Origin: Cytophagaceae bacterium
Lineage (GTDB): Bacteria; Bacteroidota; Bacteroidia; Cytophagales; Flexibacteraceae
NCBI GenBank assembly: GCA_947464365.1
Contig: CANHWS010000256.1
Span: 1-5,014 of the forward strand
Direction of reading: 5' to 3'
Length of the DNA: 5,014 nucleotides
A program made the translations under genes and the position numbers. Below, in pieces: positions 1 to 5,014 of the stretch; the first letter of the stretch is position 1; each line of letters begins with the position of its first letter. The notes beneath the pieces were generated by a model. It ran no database searches. It was not told where the DNA came from and was given only the letters and a program-made list of their open reading frames with translations.

Positions 1-1307
1 AGTGTCAGCCCAAAGCCAAAGTATAGCAGGTGCAAACGTGTGGGTACAAAAGTTGGTTTTGGTTGCCCATTGATATGCTGACGGAATGCCTCTAGCTCTG
101 TCCGTTCTTCTATGTTATGGCTGAGGTTGACCGCATACCGCCGCTGATAGCTCTTGAGGCGGCTTCTGCAATAGATGTCGTCACCTTGGCGGGCATGCAG
201 CAGTAACTCGAGCCGCAGTAGTTTCCGCATTAGGGCCGTACCGACAATGTTGCCACCACTCAGGAGCTGATTGAGCTGACGGATGTTCCGGCTGATGCCT
301 TTTTCGGTACGCTCGGCCAAGGCCGTTAGGATAAACAGCTCGGGGTCTTGGCCAATCAGGTCTTGTCTGAGCTCGATTGTACTAGTGTTAGTAGGGTCAA
401 GGTTTTGGTGCAACAGACCTATACGTGCCAGCTTAGCTTGCCGACGGACATCATTGCCTGGGCTCAGGAACTGGGTGGAGGCCAGCTCATGCCCAACAGC
501 CGCCAAGAGGTCTGGCTCGGCCCACAACAGCCCAAACTGAGAGAGCCAGTCTGCCACCTCCAAGGTTAGCAAAGGGTTGCTAAGCCTGATTAGCTGATGG
601 GTGGACAACAATGTCCAAGCTGTCTGGAGGCAAGACTTTGCAATGGCGGCATCGCCCAAGATGAGGCTCGTTTTGCCGCATAGCAGTTGGTTTATGATGG
701 CCTCCCGAGTTGTTAGGGTCTCAGACGCCAACGGCAGCTGCGCCCGCTGAAGCGCCAGAATAAAGTCTGCCATCGGTTGCTGGTCATAATTGTCGAACAA
801 GAAGTTGATCTGGCTACTACCGAGGTTCTGGGCATAGAGGGCTTGGCTTTTGCGCAGGTTATCCATCACGGCATGGGCGGCGGCTTCCGCTTGGTCAAAC
901 ATCAGGAGGTTGGCCTTTAGCTTCTGGGTCCAGCTCAGGACAACTAGTTCTTCTTCCAGAAACTCATATGCCAAGCAGATGCCCTCGGCTTTCGTGATCT
1001 CGATCAAGGCTAGTTGTGGCAACTGCCGCAGAAACAAGTTTTCCGCATTCGTGATGTGATTCATGATCTCCACCCGAGGGCTACCCGCCCTAAAGGACCT
1101 CAGGAATCGCATCAAATGCCCCATGAGGTAGTTTTCGGCATTTCGAGGCAGGTCCCTATTAGGGCCTTGCTCTAGGGCTTGCAGATAACCTTTGCTCTCA
1201 TCTCCTGGTAGGTGATGTATGTAACGACCGAAAAACTTCTTCTCGGTAGCGTCTAGCTGGCCATAAAGGCGATAAAATATATGCTCGTATTTACCTTTGT
1301 ACATCAT
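1..1307 (-). CDS. Helical-repeat (TPR-like) hypothetical protein, 3' end beyond the window
   Basis: An uninterrupted minus-strand frame gives 435 codons plus two bases and runs off the left edge, so the C-terminus is missing. An in-frame TAA lies two codons upstream (plus-strand 1311-1313), so the start must be one of two tandem ATGs, at 1307 or 1304. No Shine-Dalgarno sequence is visible. The product has no signal peptide or membrane segment and should be cytoplasmic. It is rich in Leu, Gln, Ala and Glu and reads as amphipathic helices throughout. Residues 205-238 have the helix-turn-helix spacing of a TPR unit, including an ILGD turn followed by an AIAKSCLQTAW helix. The N-terminus (LYGQLDATEKKFFGRYI, residues 14-30) and the basic helix near residues 380-410 recall, from memory, a family of roughly 500-residue Bacteroidota hypothetical proteins. 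I see no catalytic motif and assign no function; a scaffold or protein-binding role would be a guess. It is divergent from the secreted-protein gene to its right. Confidence 0.85.
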   Translation of the reverse strand, partial: MMYKGKYEHIFYRLYGQLDATEKKFFGRYIHHLPGDESKGYLQALEQGPNRDLPRNAENYLMGHLMRFLRSFRAGSPRVEIMNHITNAENLFLRQLPQLALIEITKAEGICLAYEFLEEELVVLSWTQKLKANLLMFDQAEAAAHAVMDNLRKSQALYAQNLGSSQINFLFDNYDQQPMADFILALQRAQLPLASETLTTREAIINQLLCGKTSLILGDAAIAKSCLQTAWTLLSTHQLIRLSNPLLTLEVADWLSQFGLLWAEPDLLAAVGHELASTQFLSPGNDVRRQAKLARIGLLHQNLDPTNTSTIELRQDLIGQDPELFILTALAERTEKGISRNIRQLNQLLSGGNIVGTALMRKLLRLELLLHARQGDDIYCRSRLKSYQRRYAVNLSHNIEERTELEAFRQHINGQPKPTFVPTRLHLLYFGFGLT

Positions 1308-1390
1308 CTGTTAAACTGGTTAATTCACTTTTTATCAGTTGGTTATAAGTATCACGATCTGTTTGTACTTGTGCAATATAGACAACATTT

Positions 1391-1423
1391 TATGACAACG
1401 GGCTACTGGATTGGCTAAGTTTG
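1391..1423 (+). promoter_or_regulatory. Candidate Bacteroidota promoter for the 804-residue secreted protein
   Basis: TAAGTTTG at 1416-1423 matches the Bacteroidota -7 consensus TAnnTTTG exactly. An imperfect -33 element, TATG (consensus TTTG), lies at 1391-1394, 21 bases upstream. Transcription would start about 25 bases before the ATG at 1455, giving a short leader. The -33 half is weak, so the call rests mainly on the -7 element and its position. I found no equally good element on the minus strand for the divergent gene. Confidence 0.5.
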
Positions 1424-1454
1424 GATAATCACTTGTCAAAAAAGGGAATTAGCT

Positions 1455-3869
1455 ATGCGAACGATCCGATTATCTCTCCTGCTGCTCACCCTCTTGGGTT
1501 TCCTGCACCAAGGTGCCCAAGCCCAGCAGAACAACATCCTGACCTACGTGGCCAACGGTGATAGCCTCACCAGCCTGTTTGACGTCTTCCAGCTGGACCA
1601 GCCAGGGCACAAGTATGATAGCACCTACTTGGTTGCTGGTGGCACACAGGACTTTAGCTGGCTCAGCAACTACACTATCCTGAATCCCAACACGGTCACC
1701 CTGCCTACTACGGCCCAGGATGGGTCCACCCTGCAGTCAGCCTTCAACATGACGGGGTTTATCCTGCACGTCAACAAGACCTTTGACACCATCATCAACG
1801 TCGTGCAGTTCCCACAAGGGACGGCCTGCTCCATCGCCAAGATCAGGACCACCGTCCGGACTGGGGACCCAACAGGCGAGCTTTACATCTCAGGGCATCG
1901 TTTTGTACCAGACTCTGGCTACTCGGTAACTGCCTTCGGGACTGGCCGCAGGACATGGCCTAAGTGGGAGTATTTCATCGCTAGGTTGGACAACAACTTC
2001 CTGAACGGCCTGCCGACGACCGCCAAGTTTTTCGTTAATGCCCGTTGCCGGTATGACTATCGTGCCGAGAATGTGCTGGCCCAATTGCATCCTTGGGATG
2101 TCAACAACAAGGGCGAGGTCGTTTTTGGTGAAGGGGCCATGTATATCCCAGTCAAGAACTCGTTTTCGTACTTACGCAAAGTTGATGCCTTTGGCAGACC
2201 AATGGTTGTCCCTGGCTGGATGATGCACGTCGATCAATCAGGTGCAGTGTCCTATGGCGTAGATAGCATTAAACCAACGACTGCCTATAGCATGATCAAT
2301 GGCTATATGGGTTACAGAGGCAGCCTGAGATCCCACTCCTTGGCCGACTGGAATTTCGTTGGTGAGGATGCAAATGGAAATACCCGCCCTAGCCGCTATC
2401 CTGATGATTTTTTCTACCGAACATGGGTTGACCCTGTGACGGGTAACGGCGAGCCAAAACCTAAAAGCCAAGTCGATACTGTCAGTGTACACCCAGAGTT
2501 TGCCTCCACTTTTGAGGCAGGCCCGGGCCGCACAGGTCGCTATCCAGACGAACCACGGTCTTACGGATGGACTAATGTTGTGTTTGACAAAACTAACAAC
2601 GACTTATTCGTCGGGTACATCATGGGCTATGCATGGGCAGCTCCTGCCCAAAACGTTATCCGTACTGCATCAGGTTGGCAAAATATGCATGAGTTTGACC
2701 CTACAATCGTCAAATTTGACACCGCTGGCTACATCCAGATGTGGGACCGTTGCAAAAAAGAAAGTGGCGATGACCAACCAGATCACTATCTAGACCAACT
2801 AGACATTGACTATGCCAACCGAATGCTAGTTGCGCTAGGCCGCCAACACGGCAATGGCACTAACACCAGCTGGATTGGCAACGCCCTCAACTTCAACCGC
2901 AGCGCAACCGGCTTCAAGAATTTGTTGAACGGCACCACTGGCAACATACACGTTTCCTGGATGGGTAAATATTCACTAGATAGTATGCGCATCAAACACG
3001 CCACATTTTTGGCTGAGATTGTTTTTAATGAATCCATCACAACACCTTACACTAATCCGCATTATGACGGATGGCAAAATCAGAATGCTGGTTGGAGCAC
3101 AATGAATACCACTAGGTTGGCTGGTGGGGGCGGTGCATTAGGAGCACTCAATGGCCTCAAAGTATCAAGATCGGGCATGGTCGCTGTAGGATTTACTGGT
3201 AACCGCATCCTGACCACAGCCGATGCCCACATCAAGATGTTGAAGCCTAACGTATCGCCTACAACAGGTTTCCCAGCTGCCGTAAGGGTCTACACGCCAG
3301 ATCTTAAGGATGTTGTTTATAGCTCTATTGTGGATAGTGACCCTCTGGTACCTGCGGGCTTTTCTGGCGATGCTAACATAAGGGCTGTCCTGCCATTGAG
3401 GGATCGGGTCTTTACGGTCGGTAGCGCTTACCATCCTATCAAAACTATTACCCGCACGGCCCCCGCATCCATGACTTGGGGTGATGCCAACTTTAACCAC
3501 ACGAATGTTGTCGGTTATGCTTCGCGTTACCACTATGTCCAGCCAACAACATTTCCTGAGCCTACGGATGTGATCAACTATCCGGTCATTCCGCAGACCA
3601 TTGTTAGCCTAGCACCAGCCAAGCAATCTTTGGCCCCAGCAGTCTATCCTAACCCTGTCAATGCCAAGCTATTTATCTACTTGCCAGAGGGCCTTGTTGC
3701 AGATGCCATCAGCCTACATGACAGCCATGGCAAACTCGTCTATCAGCAGTCAACAGGGGCTAACTTTAGCACTGCCATCAACACCGACAAACTTGCCAAC
3801 GGCGTTTATGTCCTCCGGATCAAGTCGGGTAAGCAGACAGATGTTCGTCGGGTAGTGGTCGCACACTAG
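1455..3869 (+). CDS. Secreted T9SS cargo protein with C-terminal sorting domain, body unrecognised and propeller-like
   Basis: This is a complete 804-residue protein. The ATG at 1455 is the first start after an in-frame TAA at 1416, and AAAGGGA lies 7 bases upstream. Residues 1-23 form a classical Sec signal peptide: Arg2 and Arg5, a Leu-rich core, then likely cleavage after AQA. Residues 729-804 are a type-A T9SS C-terminal sorting domain: it opens with AVYPNPVN, has the central LHDSHGKLVY strand, then LANGVYVLRI, and ends in a basic Arg-Arg-Val-Val-Val tail. Such domains direct cargo across the outer membrane and are usually removed, often with attachment to surface lipopolysaccharide. I do not recognise the body (24-728). 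It is rich in Gly, Asn, Tyr and Trp, and short strands ending in V/I/L-G or S-G recur near residues 142, 220, 299, 382, 456, 574 and 651, which suggests a beta-propeller-like fold. Three Cys (125, 198, 433) and no clear catalytic motif are present. It has its own promoter and terminator, so it is probably monocistronic. The export role is well supported; its activity is unknown. Confidence 0.95.
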   Translation: MRTIRLSLLLLTLLGFLHQGAQAQQNNILTYVANGDSLTSLFDVFQLDQPGHKYDSTYLVAGGTQDFSWLSNYTILNPNTVTLPTTAQDGSTLQSAFNMTGFILHVNKTFDTIINVVQFPQGTACSIAKIRTTVRTGDPTGELYISGHRFVPDSGYSVTAFGTGRRTWPKWEYFIARLDNNFLNGLPTTAKFFVNARCRYDYRAENVLAQLHPWDVNNKGEVVFGEGAMYIPVKNSFSYLRKVDAFGRPMVVPGWMMHVDQSGAVSYGVDSIKPTTAYSMINGYMGYRGSLRSHSLADWNFVGEDANGNTRPSRYPDDFFYRTWVDPVTGNGEPKPKSQVDTVSVHPEFASTFEAGPGRTGRYPDEPRSYGWTNVVFDKTNNDLFVGYIMGYAWAAPAQNVIRTASGWQNMHEFDPTIVKFDTAGYIQMWDRCKKESGDDQPDHYLDQLDIDYANRMLVALGRQHGNGTNTSWIGNALNFNRSATGFKNLLNGTTGNIHVSWMGKYSLDSMRIKHATFLAEIVFNESITTPYTNPHYDGWQNQNAGWSTMNTTRLAGGGGALGALNGLKVSRSGMVAVGFTGNRILTTADAHIKMLKPNVSPTTGFPAAVRVYTPDLKDVVYSSIVDSDPLVPAGFSGDANIRAVLPLRDRVFTVGSAYHPIKTITRTAPASMTWGDANFNHTNVVGYASRYHYVQPTTFPEPTDVINYPVIPQTIVSLAPAKQSLAPAVYPNPVNAKLFIYLPEGLVADAISLHDSHGKLVYQQSTGANFSTAINTDKLANGVYVLRIKSGKQTDVRRVVVAH

Positions 3870-3917
3870 TGGCCCAAGTGGCCTAAGATTTTTTATTGGT
3901 TTCGTTCTTGATTACTG

Positions 3918-3948
3918 AAAACCCTAGGCTAGTTGGTCTAGGGTTTTT
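3918..3948 (+). terminator. Rho-independent terminator after the 804-residue gene
   Basis: AAAACCCTAG (3918-3927) and CTAGGGTTTT (3938-3947) form a perfect 10-bp stem around a 10-base loop, and the T run continues to 3948. It lies 48 bases after the TAG stop, as expected for the end of a transcription unit. The A run on the left arm gives a T tract on the other strand too, so it could act in both directions, although no convergent gene is present. Confidence 0.88.
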
Positions 3949-3982
3949 GCATAGATACGTCAATAAGGCGCCTAGACTACAT

Positions 3983-4006
3983 CCTTTGGATTTTGGAAAA
4001 CAAAGG
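3983..4006. repeat. Interrupted inverted repeat overlapping the -33 element, possible operator
   Basis: CCTTTG at 3983-3988 is mirrored by CAAAGG at 4001-4006, and the inner TTTT (3991-3994) is mirrored by AAAA (3997-4000) around GG. The symmetry is slightly off centre because of an unpaired GA at 3989-3990. It covers the proposed -33 box and most of the spacer of the downstream promoter, which is where a repressor could bind. This is a sequence pattern only, and six-base arms can arise by chance. Confidence 0.3.
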
Positions 4007-4016
4007 CCTATCTTTG
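3985..4016 (+). promoter_or_regulatory. Bacteroidota-type -33/-7 promoter for the downstream T9SS cargo gene
   Basis: TTTG (3985-3988), a 20-base spacer and TATCTTTG (4009-4016) match both halves of the Bacteroidota primary sigma consensus (TTTG, about 19-21 bases, TAnnTTTG). It lies just after the terminator and before the gene starting at 4136. It would give an untranslated leader of roughly 110 bases, in which I see no recognisable riboswitch. Match and position make this the best promoter in the window. Confidence 0.68.
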
Positions 4017-4135
4017 GTTAGACCTAGTCCTGACCAGTATGCCCATTTGGCCCATTGGTCACTGCATTTCCATCACTGCGCAACTTGCTTTGCCAGGATG
4101 GCCAACCCACCAGTTCTCAACCCTAGTAGCCCATC

Positions 4136-5014
4136 ATGATGCGTTTTTACCCACTATTACCCCGGATTTTTTCAAAGTCAACTTTAGGCACTGCCCTCGC
4201 GCTGTTGACTTCAATCGTGGTCGGATCGGCATCCTGTATGGCGAGTAGCCTAGACATTAACGACGGGGTCACAGGTCCGGTAGGTGGTTTGAAAGGTAGG
4301 GTGATCAGTCCTGCTGTTAATCCGGCAGTTAAGCCCCTAGTCAATGACGTCCTGAAGGTTAACCTCATTGGGGTGGCCGGCAATTCGGACCAAGTTGCCA
4401 TCCGCTGGGATGTAAATGCCACCACAGGGTTTGACCCTCGGCTAGAGGCCACCAAGCTATTTAATGCTGGCAGCGTCAATTTGTCCTTCAGCAGTGGTAC
4501 TAGGTCCATGTCCATTTTGGCTGAGCCTTTCCCGACGGTTATGACTAGCTACCCAATGTCGGTCAATGTGCCTGCAGCGGGTCAGTACCGGATCACTTTC
4601 GAGAACTATACGACCATCACCAATGCGAGCTGGGCGGTCTATCTGCTTGATGCAACCAGTAACACCTATCGGCGGGTAGGGGATACCACTAACTATGTAT
4701 TTAATCTTGCTGCCGCGGGTACCTATGGCACACGGTTTTCGCTTGTCGTAAACCCATCTGGTCCACTCGGTTTGTTTGACCAACATGCGGACCAAAAAGC
4801 CAGCTTTGCCCTTTGTCCTAACCCTACCAGCCAGTCACTGACGATTAGGCCGCGCCAGTTAACCAAGGCAGATGCCCAGTACCAAATCATTAATAGCCTT
4901 GGGCAGGTGGTCCAGACCGTCAACTTACCTGTTGGCCAAACCATGGTTACACTCCAAGTTAGTGCTTTGCCAGCCGGCCTGTATACCGTTATTAGTCCAG
5001 ACCAAACAAGGGCC
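4136..5014 (+). CDS. Compact exported protein: surface-protein C-terminal module plus T9SS sorting domain, 3' end beyond the window
   Basis: The frame is open for 293 codons to the right edge. An in-frame TAG at 4127 restricts the start to tandem ATGs at 4136 or 4139, and no Shine-Dalgarno site is evident. Residues 1-36 look like a Sec signal: a basic stretch to Lys14, a hydrophobic core at 16-30, then SASCMA. Cleavage could follow SAS or CMA; Cys34 makes a lipoprotein reading possible, but the lipobox is poor. Residues 72-206 resemble the beta-sandwich module found just before the sorting domain of very large Bacteroidota surface proteins, with ordered landmarks SDQVAIRW (84-91), ATTGFDPRLEATKLFN (95-110), AGQYRITFEN (148-157), WAVYLLD (166-172) and TRFSLVV (199-205). 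Residues 223-293 are a type-A sorting domain: ALCPNP (Cys in place of the usual aromatic), YQIINSLGQVVQ and LPAGLYTVI. Only the last few residues appear to be missing. No catalytic domain is present. It has its own promoter, separate from the gene before it. Confidence 0.85.
   Translation, partial: MMRFYPLLPRIFSKSTLGTALALLTSIVVGSASCMASSLDINDGVTGPVGGLKGRVISPAVNPAVKPLVNDVLKVNLIGVAGNSDQVAIRWDVNATTGFDPRLEATKLFNAGSVNLSFSSGTRSMSILAEPFPTVMTSYPMSVNVPAAGQYRITFENYTTITNASWAVYLLDATSNTYRRVGDTTNYVFNLAAAGTYGTRFSLVVNPSGPLGLFDQHADQKASFALCPNPTSQSLTIRPRQLTKADAQYQIINSLGQVVQTVNLPVGQTMVTLQVSALPAGLYTVISPDQTRA

Noticed and set aside
283..1059. Short plus-strand open frames at 283-540, 348-569 and 850-1059.
   Set aside because: They lie inside the long uninterrupted minus-strand gene, and their translations are Ser/Arg/Cys-rich without domain character. 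They are antisense shadows.
1308..1380. Possible minus-strand promoter for the leftward gene (CTATATTG-like and ACTTATAA-like sequences).
   Set aside because: No match to TAnnTTTG with a correctly spaced -33 element was found, so I do not annotate one.
2367..2408. DANGN...DD stretch (residues 305-318) resembling a calcium-binding loop.
   Set aside because: The spacing and residues do not fit the EF-hand or dockerin loop, and the match is limited to a few Asp/Asn. It is better read as a turn.
3868..3883. Direct repeat AGTGGCC at 3868-3874 and 3877-3883 around the stop codon.
   Set aside because: Seven bases with a two-base gap and no further copies; probably chance.
4039..4248. A 69-codon plus-strand frame overlapping the start of the second T9SS gene.
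   Set aside because: It overlaps the well-supported signal-peptide region in another frame by over 100 bases, has no domain character and no ribosome site. It could be a leader peptide, but nothing supports that.
4147..4944. Overlapping minus-strand frames at 4147-4515, 4457-4795 and 4723-4944.
   Set aside because: They are antisense to the beta-sandwich and sorting domain, which have recognisable motifs in order. None has a plausible start context or recognisable content.

Overview
The window looks like ordinary chromosomal sequence from a member of the Bacteroidota. Two adjacent plus-strand genes encode exported proteins with the C-terminal sorting domain of type IX secretion (T9SS) cargo, a system essentially confined to that phylum. 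Both also sit downstream of Bacteroidota-type -7 elements (TAnnTTTG) and lack strong Shine-Dalgarno sites. G+C is around 50 % by eye. I cannot place it below phylum level.

Layout. (1) Positions 1-1307, minus strand: the first 435 codons of a cytoplasmic, all-helical, TPR-like protein of unknown function. It runs off the left edge, so its stop codon is not visible. (2) Positions 1308-1454: a 147-base A+T-rich intergenic region between two divergent genes, with a candidate promoter for the rightward gene. (3) Positions 1455-3869, plus strand: a complete 804-residue secreted protein with a signal peptide, a large unrecognised body that I read as propeller-like, and a T9SS sorting domain. A strong intrinsic terminator follows at 3918-3948. 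(4) Positions 3949-4135: a spacer with a very good Bacteroidota promoter (TTTG, 20 bases, TATCTTTG) and an inverted repeat that overlaps it. (5) Positions 4136-5014, plus strand: a second exported protein, open at the right edge. It consists of little more than the beta-sandwich module that normally precedes the sorting domain at the C-terminus of very large Bacteroidota surface proteins, followed by the sorting domain itself.

How they fit together: the two plus-strand genes have separate promoters and a terminator between them, so they are neighbours rather than an operon. Both products should cross the inner membrane by Sec and the outer membrane by T9SS, and end on the surface or in the medium. 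No T9SS machinery, mobile element, RNA gene or CRISPR array is visible. I found no convincing new multi-gene system. The points most worth a second look are the unrecognised body of the 804-residue protein, with its quasi-periodic strand motifs and O-glycosylation sequons, and the stripped-down secretion-module protein beside it.
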